Assembly (NCBI GenBank): GCA_013339765.2
Contig: CM023454.1
Span: 45,579,177 to 45,643,176, forward strand
DNA: 64,000 nt
Source of the DNA: Haemaphysalis longicornis
Lineage: Eukaryota; Arthropoda; Arachnida; Ixodida; Ixodidae
Reading direction: 5' to 3'
Each line of letters begins with the position of its first letter. Position 1 is the stretch's first letter. Positions 23,075 through 33,365 of this stretch are shown piece after piece. Under the pieces are notes generated by a model that saw nothing but the letters and a program-made list of their open reading frames with translations, was not told the DNA's origin and searched no databases. The position numbers and the translations under genes were made by a program.

Positions 23075-23137
23075 TTGGCCACGTGACAATATATAAATGC
23101 CGGGTTTATCCACATGTATGTATTGTCACGTGGCCAA
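23075..23137. repeat. 17-bp perfect inverted repeat with CACGTG core
   Basis: TTGGCCACGTGACAATA at 23075-23091 and its exact reverse complement at 23121-23137 are separated by 29 nt. TGTCACGTGGCC resembles the TG start of tick LTRs, so this could be two facing LTR ends or a small hairpin element. It begins 17 bp after the SINE's target duplication. Confidence 0.65.
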
Positions 23138-23838
23138 TTTATTCTTTGATCTCAAGCCCACGGCGCTGTTTTGAGTGCGAGCGGTCCGTCGCGGGACAAA
23201 CTCCTGCCTCAGCAAAATAACTGCGGCCAAATGCGCCGCACTGGACCACTCTACTGACAACTGCAGCTGTGCTACCCTCCCTTGTGCGAACTTCCGAGGC
23301 CCACGCGCCTCCTACAATATGGTGTGCGAGAAATTCAAAAAGGAAAAAAAAATAATGTTCACTGGAAACATTCTCTCAAAGGCGCAAGAGAAGCTCGACT
23401 CTTTTCTTGTGGGGAAGTACGCCAACGCAGGTCGCTTGGGGGTGGAGTGATGTCTGGTTTCGGCTGAGACTCAGTACCGCAAGTTGTACATTCTCACCCC
23501 TCCCCCTGGGTTGCCTTAGTCAGCCCACCACTTGCTAAGGCAGTAGCCGTTGTGGTTCCAACCATCTCCGGTGGGACCGATCTCTCTCCCTTTTTCAAAG
23601 TGTCGTGTGCGGCACCCGTCGCACTCCCGACACCTTCATCAGTAGTGTTTCGAGAAACCAAGGGCAGCCGAACGGGTGCTAAGTTCAGGGGCCTGATTGA
23701 TCGTGCTGCCAAACGACATTTCACTATGAGGTGGATGTGGGGCCATTCCTCCCTGCATCACAGTGGAAGGAACGACCTCCAACGTTCAAGCCAACCGAAA
23801 CCCCAAAAGGCCACTTCCGAGAGTTCAAGCCCCAAAAA
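23138..23838. other. unassigned stretch between palindromes
   Basis: A plus-strand frame of 108 codons (23552-23878) and one of 91 codons (23175-23450) are open but carry no motif I know. Their Pro/Ser-rich composition is compatible with decayed element DNA. The region separates the two inverted repeats at 23075 and 23840. Confidence 0.35.
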
Positions 23839-23839
23839 A

Positions 23840-23875
23840 GGAAACATCAGTATACGCACGTATACTGATGTTTCC
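23840..23875. repeat. 17-bp perfect hairpin with 2-nt loop at a gag breakpoint
   Basis: GGAAACATCAGTATACG (23840-23856), CA, then CGTATACTGATGTTTCC (23859-23875). The arms are exact. On the minus strand the recognisable Gag protein ends where the hairpin starts, and sequence beyond it is unrelated to Gag. Confidence 0.85.
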
Positions 23876-23876
23876 T

Positions 23877-24557
23877 GAAACCGAAACTGCCTTCCCGGCT
23901 CGCCGTCTTCTGCGCGAGCTTTCCAAAACTTCTTCAGATACCCTGGGGGCGTGAATCTTGACCGCTGGAGTAACGCTTTCTTGACCTTGGTGTAGTCAAG
24001 CGACGCCTCTGCAGACATGGGGCCAATCACGGTCAGCGCTTCCCTGGAGCAGCACATACAGAGGCCGACGGCCTATTTGTCCTCCAGCCACCCCTGCCCA
24101 GTCGCGACGCGCTCGAAGCGCTGCAAGTACGCGTGTAGATTGTCGTGTCTCTCATCAAACAGAGGTAGGAGTTTCTGTGGATTCATGACGGGCACATTTG
24201 GATTCGTTTTATTCCCAGTAGTAATGGTTGCGGTGTTTTTGACATTTCTTGGATACGAATCTTCAACTCCACAAATCAAATTTCCCGCTCAGCAGCTTCC
24301 CTGGCTATTTCGGCAGCTTCTCGCCGTCCCTCTTTTTCCCGTTCTGCAGCTTCCTTGGCTATGTCGGCAGGTTCTCGCCGTCCCTCTCTTTCCCGTTCTG
24401 CTGCCTCACGGAGTGCCTCCCTCTCAGCTGCCCTTACTGGACCCTGCTCCGCCCGCTGGGTGTCGATCCACTGGCGACGTTCTAGTCCTGAGAGACCCAG
24501 CTGCGTGCCGATCGCTATTAGCTTCTCCACATCTATGTTGTTCTTTAGTGATGTGTT
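23877..24557 (-). pseudogene. Ty3-type Gag, N-terminal and capsid part
   Basis: The minus strand encodes a tick-type Ty3 Gag in three overlapping frames. The first (24530-24276) starts MEKLIAIGTQLGLSGLERRQ and runs into an Arg/Glu/Ala-rich coiled coil with two nearly identical units (EREGRREPADIAKEAAE and EKEGRREAAEIAREAAE). The second (24279-24073) holds LLPLFDERHDNLHAYLQRFE and VATGQGWLEDK. The third (24057-23876) holds ALTVIGPMSAEASLDYTKVK and FTPPGYLKKFWKARAEDG, the capsid core. Frameshifts lie near 24277 and 24073. The protein breaks off at the hairpin at 23875, so zinc knuckles and pol are missing. It lies 40-60 bp downstream of a primer-binding site and LTR in the same orientation. Confidence 0.85.
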
Positions 24558-24597
24558 CTCATAGCATTCACCTTTTTTGCAGATAATACTGGTGGGT

Positions 24598-24614
24598 TCC
24601 TGGCAGGCTCGCCA
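24598..24614 (-). other. primer-binding site of the Ty3-type element
   Basis: On the minus strand TGGCGAGCCTGCCAGGA follows the LTR end TCATAACA after 4 nt. It shares 15 of 17 bases with the site at 2640-2656, including the first 14, so both elements use the same kind of primer. Confidence 0.7.
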
Positions 24615-24618
24615 CTTT

Positions 24619-25191
24619 TGTTATGAATGGGCCAAGGACCACGCATGCAGGTAGACGAGCACTGTTAACCGCGCCGAAGACTATATTCAACCGCATGGAG
24701 GACCAGCGCAGCACGTGAGCATAGTAGAGGTCGGGACCTAACAGACAGGACGGGTTTGGGTCACACGTACGTACAGTCAACCGTTCAAAAATGCACAAAA
24801 TGACCTCGAAGTTCACAATGTCCCAGAGCAATGCAGAATAGGCAAGTCAGCTTACTCTCAGTCACGACGTGTTTCTAGCCGCTCCAACAGCATGAACGGC
24901 AGCACCCAACAGCCGGAATGGCGCGTCAGCAGTCGGCGCACCAGCATCTCAATGACGGCGCCCAGACGAGCTCCCGAGCTTTGGCGGAGGGCAGCGGCGT
25001 TCCCGTTTAAGGTGGCCCAGGCGTCTCAGGTTGTAGTTCCAACGGACCCCGCCCTGTTCCGCCGCTTGGCTTTCAGCTGTTTTCGTTCCAGCTTCCGCGG
25101 TCACACATCCGCGGCCCTCTTCCTCCTCATCGTCGCTGTAGTTCTGATGGCTCACTTTCGCGGCCAATCACTCACGTGGCCATTCATCACA
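24619..25191 (-). repeat. 5' LTR of the Ty3-type element (inferred)
   Basis: On the minus strand the segment runs from TGTGATGAATGGCC (25191) to ..TTCATAACA (24619), the TG..CA form of an LTR, directly before the primer-binding site and gag. The end at 24619 is well fixed; the start is inferred from the TG next to the last readable RTE sequence. No second LTR lies in this window, so the length of about 573 bp cannot be confirmed by alignment. Confidence 0.55.
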
Positions 25192-26400
25192 GGCATCTCC
25201 CATTATTCTCCCATTATTCCGGTCCTGTGCCAACTGTGACCAATTTATCCCCGCAAGCTTCTTGATCTCATCTGCCCATCGAACTTTCTCCCGCCCGCCG
25301 CAACGGTTGCCTTCTCTAGGGACCACTCTTTTACCTTTAATGACCAACGATTATCTTGCCTTTGCTCTACATGCCCTACCCAGGTCCATTTTTCTTCTTA
25401 ATGTCTACTAATATGTCTTTAAACCGAATTTGTTCCCTGATCCACCCCGCTCTCTTCTTCTCCCTAATTGTTACATCTATCATTCTCAATTTAGGTTCAA
25501 CCCTCTTAGTGAGCCTACAAGTTTCTGCCCGGTAGGTGAGTACCGGTAAGATGCAACTGTCATGTACTTTCTTCTTCAGCGACAATGGGGTCTTCAGCAA
25601 AAACATTCAGTAGCTGGGAATGTTTGCCATATGTACTCCACCGCATTCGTATCCTTTAGTTATCTCTGTAATATGGTTGGGACCCGGGGTAACAACTTGG
25701 CCTAAGTAGATATATTCGCTTACCACTTCCACTACCTTGCCCCTATCCCAAACTGTTGTGCTGTCCCGAGGTTATTGATCATTACTTTGGTTTTCTGCGT
25801 AGTAATTTTCAGGCCTACGGTTCTACTCTGTTCATCCAGTGGGTAAATCATGCTTTGCAATTCTTCCCCCGAGTTAATTAGCAATGCAATGTCATCAGAA
25901 AATCTGACGTTACTGAGATATTCTCCAATAACCCTTATTCCCACCTTCTCCCACTCCAACGTTCTGATACCTTTTGTGCGCATGCGATGAATAACATTGG
26001 AGACATTGGGTCTCCTTGTCTGACGCCCTGCCTTATAGGTATTTTACTTCTCTCCTTATGGAGAATGACGGTAGCTGTTGACCCCTTGTAGATATACCAA
26101 ATATTCTTACATAATGCTCATCTGATTGATTGATTGATTGATTGATTGATATTAGGGTTTAACGCGCCGACGCAACGCAGGCGATGAGGCGCGCCGTAGT
26201 GGAGGGCTCCGGAATAATTTTGACCATCTGGGGATCTTGCGCCGAAATCTCGTACACACGGGTGTTTTTGCTTTTCGCCTCAATCAGGAAAGCGGCCGCC
26301 GCGGCCCGGAATCGAACCCGCGACCTCGTGCTCAGCATAATGCTCATCTACGCCCTGGTTCCCTAATGCCTGATTGACTGCTGAAGTTTCGACCGACTGA
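25192..26400 (-). pseudogene. RTE-type LINE reverse transcriptase remnant
   Basis: Minus-strand order: NQALGNQGVDEHYVRI (26392-26350 and, past a SINE, to about 26095), then a STATVILHKE-type block, VRQGDPMSPMLF-like motif B (about 26040-26000), GIRVIGEYLSNVRFSDDIALL (25930-25870; motif C FADD reads FSDD), SRTVGLKITTQKTKVM, EYIYLGQVVTP (about 25720), KKKVHDSCILPVLTYRAETC (25575-25515) and RQDNRW..KV (about 25350). A RWADE..L..I.WSQLAQDRN-type tail lies near 25280-25215. These are the successive blocks of an RTE/BovB reverse transcriptase and its C-terminus. Frameshifts and stops are frequent. The endonuclease is missing upstream. A SINE interrupts it at 26124-26335 with a perfect target duplication. 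Confidence 0.85.
26124..26335 (-). mobile_element. tRNA-derived SINE, copy 2, with 14-bp target duplication
   Basis: The same family as 22844-23047. The minus strand has a GAGGTCGCGGGTTCGATTCCGG B-box region, GCGGCCGCTTTCCTGATTGAGGCG, the CTCCACTACGGCGCGCCTC body and a tail of about six ATCA units (plus-strand TGAT repeats 26124-26150). CATAATGCTCATCT flanks it exactly at 26110-26123 and 26336-26349. The A-box end of the tRNA head is missing, so it is 5'-truncated. Removing it and one duplication copy restores the RTE reading, so the order of events is clear: RTE first, SINE later. Confidence 0.92.
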
Positions 26401-26439
26401 AATGCAAACTGACCCGTGAATAAAGGCGCCCTTTAACAG

Positions 26440-28690
26440 GACGCATCACCGATGCTCCCAGAAAGCCTATTCCCTGGGACCCCGGTGCCCCGCGCAATCC
26501 AAGGAGGTCATGAAAGAGCGAGGCGTGCATGTAAGCATGACAGGGCCAGAAGAAGGCGTGGGGTTCCCTTTGCCCATACCCCAAGTCCAACAACCTGGTA
26601 TCTTTCAAAACGCAAGCACCGTGAGAGAAAAAGTGACCGACGGCGCAGCTTCCTGGCATCCACCACTCGTACACCGACACTCACCAAGAAGTACTTGCTC
26701 GATAATATTAAGTTGACCTCCGCGTGTAACACCCCCTTCTCACTTCATGATCTGAAATTTACGCTCAGCAATGGTGAGTCTTCAGCTGCAGGAGTAGACA
26801 ATATTACATGCAATCCGATACAACACTTACACGCACACTTGAAATACTCCTTCACCTCTAAAAGAAAATAATCAATTCGGGGCAGCTTACAGGCTCTTCG
26901 AGGGAGGCTACTGCTGTGTTTTTTTAAGCAAGGAAAAAACCCACCATCTCCTGGAAAATATCGTCAAACCGATCTCACTAGCTGATTGTGTAAGGTGCTC
27001 GAGAAGACGAGCAATATAAGACTCATGTACTCATTAGGGTACAATGGTGTTTTCAAGAGCTGCCAGGCTGCCTTCAGGGCAGGTAGATCTCCCACCAATC
27101 ACCTGGTCGAGTTGGAAACTTATGTAGGCGAAGCCTTCACCCATGTTTCGTTTTCCATAAGTTTACTTCAATAAAGAAAAGTTCTATGAAAGGACCTGCG
27201 TTGCGGCCTCTTGCTTGAGCTGAAGTCATTTGGCATTTCTGGCATAATGCCAAACACTCTCCTCTCGCTAGCTACATGTCAGAAAGAACCTTTCGAGTGA
27301 GATTGCCAGTGCACTTTTCTATGTATAAGTCCAGAAAGATGGCGTTGGTCAAGGCGGCGTGTTGAGATGTACACTGTTTATTGTTAAGAAGAACTCGCTT
27401 CGGAAGGCATTGCCACCAATGATTTCGTGTTCTCTTTATGCAGATCACGTTTAAATATATTGGATGTCTGGTAACTTCTTATTTTTGAATGGTAAGTTCA
27501 GCGTTAGGTGAACAAACATCTTTGCTGGGCGGACACAAACGATTTTAAACTGAACCCTAGAAAAAGTCCTTGTATTCTTCCGGAAACGTTGAATATATGT
27601 AGACCCTGATATCTGTGTAATGGTTCAGTAATTCCTGTTAGAGGGAAACAGAATTTATTTGGCTAGTATTTGATAGTAAATTTATATCTATCCCTCATTT
27701 GATATAGCTCAAACCGCAATGCTTAAAAACAATGAACATTGTTATGATTCTCTCGCACCAATCCTACCATTCCTGACAAAGCTGACTCCTTCAACATGTC
27801 TATAATGCTCTGAAAGGATCCCAGCTGTACTGTCGGAATGTCCTCCATGGGTCAGTGATTGAAACATCCCTGCAAATGCTAGACTCAGTGCTGCGCCTCG
27901 GGCTTTGCCTTAAAAGTTGGGTTTTTCTACTAGTCCAGGTAAAAGCATTGATGTAAAATTGTAAGGAGTTGAGACTAGGACGTCAGAGAAACTACGCGGA
28001 TCTTCATTGTGCTTTTGAAATCTCAGCAATGCCTCACCACACTTTTAATTGAGTGTTTTATGATACATCCATATCCCATCTTTTTTTTTAACCGCCCATC
28101 TATTTCTTCTCACTTCGGATACATAGAGACAGAGGAGCATCAATACGCTGTCTCCTTTTTAAATACCCTAAAAATGTATATCACTCATTCTACAGCCCCA
28201 TATACACTTTGATATATATCATGTTATGTATCTTTTATACATATCGACGAAAACAGAGTGCCCAGAAGTGCGATCCTGCAACACTTCTTGTCTATTATCC
28301 ACAAATACTAAGTGTGCAGACATTTGTACTGACGCCTCAAAACTTCCACCACTGTGTCTTGGGTGGCTCATGGACACAGCTTGAACATTAGTGAAACCAT
28401 GAATGTGTATACTTAGTATCTTCATGGCAGAGGGTTCCGGTATACTTCTTGTCGTGAACCATGCCCTCCAAATTAAATTTCAACAGTCCATTATCTATAC
28501 TGATTCTTTGTTTTTTTTTGCGGACATTGCAATCAAGAAATCTTCCAAAAAACATGCCGCCCATCGTCTCAGTAACACCATTGTATCTTTATATGCGTTA
28601 GACTTCGATGTGATCTTATGCCTGACTGCCACCCTGATATTCTACGTTTTCCTGACGGCCACCCCTTATTTCTCTCCCAATTCAATAGGC
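26440..28690 (+). pseudogene. Jockey/CR1-like LINE ORF2 remnant
   Basis: The plus strand carries FSLHDLKFTLSNGESSAAGVDNIT (26742-26813; described form f.ELe.AL...kssAPG.DnIt), PIQHLH, a PPSPGKYRQTDLTS block (about 26940-26980), CKVLEKTSNIRLMYSLGYN, QAAFRAGRSPTNHLVELETY (27066-27124) and LRDL.SFGI-like sequence near 27215. Later come a decayed YADD region near 27435, FGRHCHQ.FRVLFMQ, FDSKFISIPHL (about 27665-27700) and RKQSAQKCDPATLLVYYPQ (28237-28310). These are successive reverse transcriptase and post-RT blocks of a tick LINE. Frame changes occur every 50-150 codons. The endonuclease is not visible, and the 3' end is lost in AT repeats at about 28690-28740. Confidence 0.8.
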
Positions 28691-28740
28691 CCCTCATTTT
28701 CCCATTTTGACTCGCTGTATATACATTACACTGAATATAT

Positions 28741-28787
28741 ACATAGCATATACGTATATACATACTTATATATAAAATACTATATCC

Positions 28788-28818
<31 letters not shown>

Positions 28819-28875
28819 CTATATATATATATATACATATATATACTATATACTTATATATATATATATATATAG
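28741..28875. repeat. TA-rich microsatellite
   Basis: ATATACATA, (TA)n and TACTATATA units make up about 135 bp next to the SINE-like copy at 28876. The same kind of TA tract ends the plus-strand copy at 29698-29746. Confidence 0.9.
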
Positions 28876-29112
28876 CGAATCGGCAAAATGGGAAATCAGG
28901 GGCTCGGTGAAATATAACAGAAAGTAAGGGTTGGCAGTCAAGAAAACCTTGAAAAGCAAATGGGAGGTTGAGGTGGGTCATAGAAACAGATGAAGAATTT
29001 TTGAGTAAGAAAGACAGTGGGGGAAAAATGCCCGCCGGGTGATATCCGAACCCACGACCTCCACAATACCGGTCTGGTGCGATAACCACTACGCAACCGG
29101 CGGGGCTGTTCC
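28876..29112 (-). mobile_element. second tRNA-like SINE family, copy 1
   Basis: On the minus strand it begins GGGGAACAGCCCCGCCGGTTGCGTAGTGG (A-box-like TTGCGTAGTGG) and continues with GTGGGTTCGGATATC (B-box-like). A body follows with CTTTCTTACTCAAAAATTCTTC, TCTGTTTCTATGACCCACC, CTTTCTGTTATATTTCACCGAGCC and GCCGATTCGC, ending in the TA tract. The B-box differs from the canonical GGTTCGANTCC at two positions. This family is distinct from the SINE at 22844 and 26124. Confidence 0.75.
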
Positions 29113-29336
29113 CCCACCACTTTCTTGGGTATTTATTTTAGGTATTGTTTGTTTCCTGTACCTGGGGGTGGTAGCCAGCGCCACTCGGACTAATCGGGGT
29201 GAAGGGGACCTTCTTTTTAACCGCGGGGCCATGACTCGAGTGTCTACGACATGCCGAGAGTGGTCGACCAGTGTTGAACCCTCTTAAGCTACCTTTGGCA
29301 CCAAGACTGCCAGAACAGAGGCCCTGGCTATGCATG
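29113..29336. other. spacer between SINE-like copies
   Basis: About 220 bp of GC-moderate sequence carry a CCACTCGG..CCGCGGGGCC..GTCGACCAG stretch with no recognised coding motif. It could be the 5' part of a longer composite SINE, since it directly abuts the tRNA-like head. Confidence 0.3.
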
Positions 29337-29540
29337 TGGCGAATCGGAAAAATGGGAAATTAGGGGCTCTGTGAAATATGATAGAAAGTAAGGGTTGGCA
29401 GTCAAGAAAACCCCGGAAAGCAAAGGGGTGGTTGTGGTGGGTCATAGAAACAGATGAACAATTTTTTTCAGTCAGAAAGAAAGTGGTGAAAAAATGTCCG
29501 CCGGGCGGGATCCGAACCCACGAGTTCCAGAATATCGCAA
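29337..29540 (-). mobile_element. second tRNA-like SINE family, copy 2
   Basis: It closely matches copy 1 from GCGAATCGG through AAAGTAAGG.TTGGCAGTCAAGAAAACC and TCATAGAAACAGATGAA to CCGCCGGGCGGGATCCGAACCCAC. On the minus strand the B-box reads GGTTCGGATCC, closer to the canonical form than copy 1. The A-box end is missing where the hairpin turns at 29535. Confidence 0.75.
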
Positions 29541-29700
29541 CACACCGGTATTCTGGAGGTCGTGGGTACGGATACCACCCGGCGGGCATTTTTTCACAAC
29601 TTCTTTCGGACTCAAAAAATTCTTCATCTGTTTCTATGACCCACCACAACCTCCCCTTTGCTTTCGGAGGTATTCTTGACTGCCAATCCTTACTTTTTAT
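29541..29700 (+). mobile_element. second tRNA-like SINE family, copy 3, inverted
   Basis: The plus-oriented copy runs from ACCGGTATTCTGGAGGTCGTGGG through GGCGGGCATTTTTTCAC and CATCTGTTTCTATGACCCACC to TTGACTGCCAATCCTTACTTT, then into a TA tract. It is the reverse complement of copy 2 over about 155 bp, so the two form a hairpin with a 14-nt loop at 29535-29548. Confidence 0.8.

Positions 29701-29746
<46 letters not shown>
29698..29746. repeat. TA microsatellite
   Basis: ATATACATACATATATAT passes into a (TA)n run of more than 40 bp. It lies at the 3' end of the plus-oriented SINE-like copy and could be its expanded tail. Confidence 0.9.
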
Positions 29747-32099
29747 GTATATGTTTATCCATACATGTGTGTATGGGTGTATGTGTATATTTTCATGATA
29801 GAAAAAGCAGGGTGGAGGTCAATAGCGTAATTCAAGCATTTTTTCAGAGGAAGCAAACTAATCTCATGGGTTCGGTATTTGTGTGGGCCACGACACGCGT
29901 TGTCCCCAATCCAAAAAATGTGCGTCTTCATCCTACAAACAAAGACGTAAAGAGTACCAGATTGTTTCACGGCTACTATATAAAGGAAAAGAGATCATCA
30001 GAAAAAGTATGGTTTTCGCAGTTCGACAATGGCAGTCACAATGATAACGACGAAATAGCTAATCAATATTCCTGAGAAGCTGAATGTTTTTTTTGCGTTT
30101 TGTGTGATCTATGTGGTCTGCATCGCAGGTGGTGTTAGTTTGGGAATGTACTGGCCACACCAGTGCTATGTACAAAACCTAGCTTTTTTGTTTTATTCAA
30201 AATGGGTTGACCCAAGTTTTAGTTTTTATAAAGAAGTGCCCGTTTTTGTGAATTTGTGCGTGAGAAACGTTGATATTTTGGATATGCTGATTAATTAGAT
30301 CAGTCTGTTAGGGTAATTCTGTATATGCTCCCCATGATACTCCTTAAGGAACCAAGAATGGGGGAGGACCCAGCAGGCATGCAATTTCGACTTCTAGGTA
30401 TTTCATACTCGAAGAGTGAATTACCACAGTGCTCACCTGGCCACTTTATTTTAGGAGGCAAAGATGGGCATGTAACTAAAAGCATGTAACCTTGACGCGT
30501 GAGAATATGGTGGAGGAGATATCAACCACCCAAATCGTGTTGTCAAAATAACTGTTTTGTACAAGCCGCTGAGTATATTCGTCTGCATACCTGAATACCT
30601 CCAGTAAATATAATGCCTCTGATTTTCAATTACGAAATGATGACGAGTTCCTATTTTGTGAGGATTTGTGGCTTAGAAAGTGTAGTGCAGAGGAGCTAAA
30701 ATGACTCTTGAAAAAGCCGAGTGCGCACCAGGCACTTTATTTGGTTAGTTGATATGGACAAAGTGGTGTGACCTGGGTTAATTTTTAGTAGAGTGGATAA
30801 AAAAACTTCAAAAGAGCGAGGAACCTTACCTAGTTGGTGGGGTACTTAGCGGTTCTGCTTTTATTGTTTGAAACATAAGGGTACCAAGGAGATTGTAGGT
30901 GGTTTGAAGCTTAAAAGGGGTTTTTGTTTCGGTTTTAACTGCCTTTGTGAAACATTTTAGCTACCTACAGGCGAATTTGTTCTAGGAAAGTGGTCAAGCC
31001 GATTTTCGAGCTCTCTTGTAACTGTCTCCTGCACATCTTTCCAGTATAAGATATGCAGTTGTCATTCCAGCGTTTGTAAAGATTACTTATAAAATAAAAT
31101 ATTCTTTAGCGCTCACAAATAACCGTTACTTCAACCACTCAATTTTTTTTACTTTGATTTGCTACCAACGTTTACAAGACGAATAAAAATAATTTTGTAA
31201 AATAAAATATTTGGTTGTAACCGTGATATTTCCTTTTCAAAGAAAATGAGTAATTTATATACCCCTGCTTTATATTTTCAGCTTTTCTATAAAGTGAGCC
31301 TATGTCTGATAACAGTTTGTAGTTTTTCATGGCCATCAACACGGCCTAAGTTTTGAAACCAAGTTGTTTCACATTTTGTCTGAAGAACGTTTGTTTTCTT
31401 CTTAGGCAGCTCAAAGAAGCGTCGCAACTTTTACTTTATTATAGAAAAAACCCTGGCTCTTGCAAATGAACTTTTCCTTTAAGTGGTGTTTCTCCCGATT
31501 ACAAAAATAGTTGTTTCAGGACACTTTTTGTGTAAAACAGCATTAGGATACTCGGTGCGTGCCCACTTCTCAATCCTGGAGCAGCAGTTACTCTACAGCT
31601 TTGATTCGAAAAACTTATCCCTTCCTTTAATATGTTCCTCTAGCAGCACACCAATTATTTTTATTTAACAAATTCTTTGTATATTTTGGGTAGGATTTTA
31701 GTAAAAAATACACTTTTTTTTCACTTTTCTTTTCTCTACTTTTACTATTCGTTGCTTTCTGTAAAATCACTGCCTATTTTTATTTTTACGCAAATTAAAA
31801 AAATGAAGTCTTTGGTGTGAGAAAACAAATATTGGGCACATGTATGTCATGTAGTGCTACGTAATGCAAAAAATATATCAAAGTACTTTTCAACAAATTC
31901 TCCATCATAAGCAATGATGTGCATATATTTAGACGTAGATTGTCATTTCAGGTTGTTCTTTTTCAGGGTAATTAAAAGTGACGGAATCCTACCGAAAGCA
32001 TTCAAGGGAAATCTTCATCATAGGGAAATTTCTTAATACGAACAAAAGGTTATATACAGATTGTTTAAGGGTTGCATATAAGTACTTTGAAAATTGATA
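29747..32099. other. 2.35 kb with no recognised gene
   Basis: There is a 102-codon plus frame (29767-30075), Lys/Asn/Ser-rich with no known motif, and shorter frames elsewhere. From 30500 to 32000 the sequence is AT-rich with many T-runs. No repeat pair or transposon motif was recognised. Confidence 0.4.
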
Positions 32100-33003
32100 T
32101 CTCGGTGATCATATCAGAAAGAAATAGCATTTGGCATCCAGGCCTTGCACCAGCACGACCATCTTTCCAACCATGGCTTTTTTATTACTTCACTTGGCTT
32201 TCAGGAACCTCATATCAACTATGGAATCAAGGCTTGGGATAACAGATATCCCACCCACCTATTATTCAATGAGTACAATCAAAATCAAGCTATCCGCATC
32301 ATTACTAGCAGCCCTCGCCACTCAAGTGCATCACCTGTACTCCGCAAAAATACAGTTTTATCTGTCACAGCAATGTTCAAATATACCTTAGGTATTTTTG
32401 ACAAAATACTCAACAACCAAAATGTTTTTAATTTCCTGACATGAGTAATTTAGTGAATGATAACCATACTGGATTCGCCTTGAATAACAACTTCTTGTTA
32501 CTTAGGTTAAAAACTAATTATAGCCAGCAAAAATCTCATTTTGCCGCCATTTTTCTGTGGAACCACATACCACTTAATAATAAGTCATCACATTCTGTCA
32601 TAGCTTTTAAAATGTTCTGAAAAATCTTGAACCTATTATGTTTCCAGATATTTTTTGCTAGTTTGACTTTCGTCAGTTGCTTGCACAGTACTTTTTTGGG
32701 TTCTTTTGTAAACCGTTAGTTTTTAATGTTGTATAATATTTATTTGCTTCTAATGCCTTTTTATGTACAAGGCCTAATATTTATTAAACTCAATATGAAA
32801 ACCACCCAATACAAATTTTGGCCTATTTTGTTCCCCTACTAATGTTTTATTGTACTTGTTTTCGCTTCCACTGCGGCTTCTGTAAGCTTTTTTGTGCACT
32901 TCATCATCGATGGTCCCATTGCAGTCGTGGACTTAGACACCCTTGCCTGTAAACTGCCTTTGCACCCTCTAATTTTGATGAATAAACTTAAACTTGACTT
33001 AAA
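32100..33003 (+). pseudogene. LINE 3' end with AATAAA and short tail
   Basis: The plus strand encodes the C-terminal part of a Jockey/CR1-like LINE. It has NQAIRIITSSPRHSSASPVL (32279-32340), VTAMFKYTLGIFDKILNNQN, and then a 59-codon frame at 32441-32620 with HTGFALNNNFLLLRLKTNYS and FAAIFLWNHIPLNNKSS. The last two blocks are also seen, differently decayed, in the LINE at 41.5-42.9 kb. After about 350 bp of untranslated sequence the element ends GATGAATAAACTTAAACTTGACTTAAAA near 33003, with an AATAAA signal and a short A-rich repeat tail. It is 5'-truncated, as is common for LINEs. Confidence 0.75.
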
Positions 33004-33365
33004 ATTTGTTGTGCCCAAAGACTAGGAATCAAGCGGTCGCAATAAAAAGCTTCAGAATTGCAATTTCAAGGTGCGATTAAGTAGTACTCATAGTATCCTT
33101 TTTATAATTACATTTCCTTTGTGGTTTTAATGAGCGAATGGCTGAGGATCATCAGTAAACCAATATACAGACTTAAATTTGCGAACATTTTACGTAGATT
33201 TGGGGCGGCAATGCGCTGTAGAGCCATTCTCCCACGTCGGCATCATTCGGAGTCAGAGGTCGGCGGACTTCCTGATGAGTCGACTCACTCAGATTCATCT
33301 GGACTCACACTGACATGTGAGTTTGAGTTTGAGTGAGCGCGAGGCTGGTGTAGCATGGTGAGCTT
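33004..33365. other. unassigned stretch with GAGTTTGAGT motifs
   Basis: A 71-codon frame at 33121-33336 lacks motifs. The end of the stretch (33290-33340) already contains GACTCACTCAGATT and GAGTTTGAGTTTGAGTGAG units, probably the degenerate edge of the satellite that follows. Confidence 0.4.

Noticed and set aside
26508..26732. Open frames on both strands upstream of the LINE at 26.74 kb
   Set aside because: They overlap each other, share no motif with known proteins and are not continued by the LINE reading.
28569..28838. Tyr/Ile-rich frames across the TA repeat
   Set aside because: They are translations of (TA)n and TATACATA simple sequence.
29025..29110. A genuine tRNA gene in the SINE-like copies
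   Set aside because: A- and B-box-like motifs are present, but the sequence continues into a repeated body, occurs three times nearby and does not give a convincing cloverleaf with paired acceptor stem.
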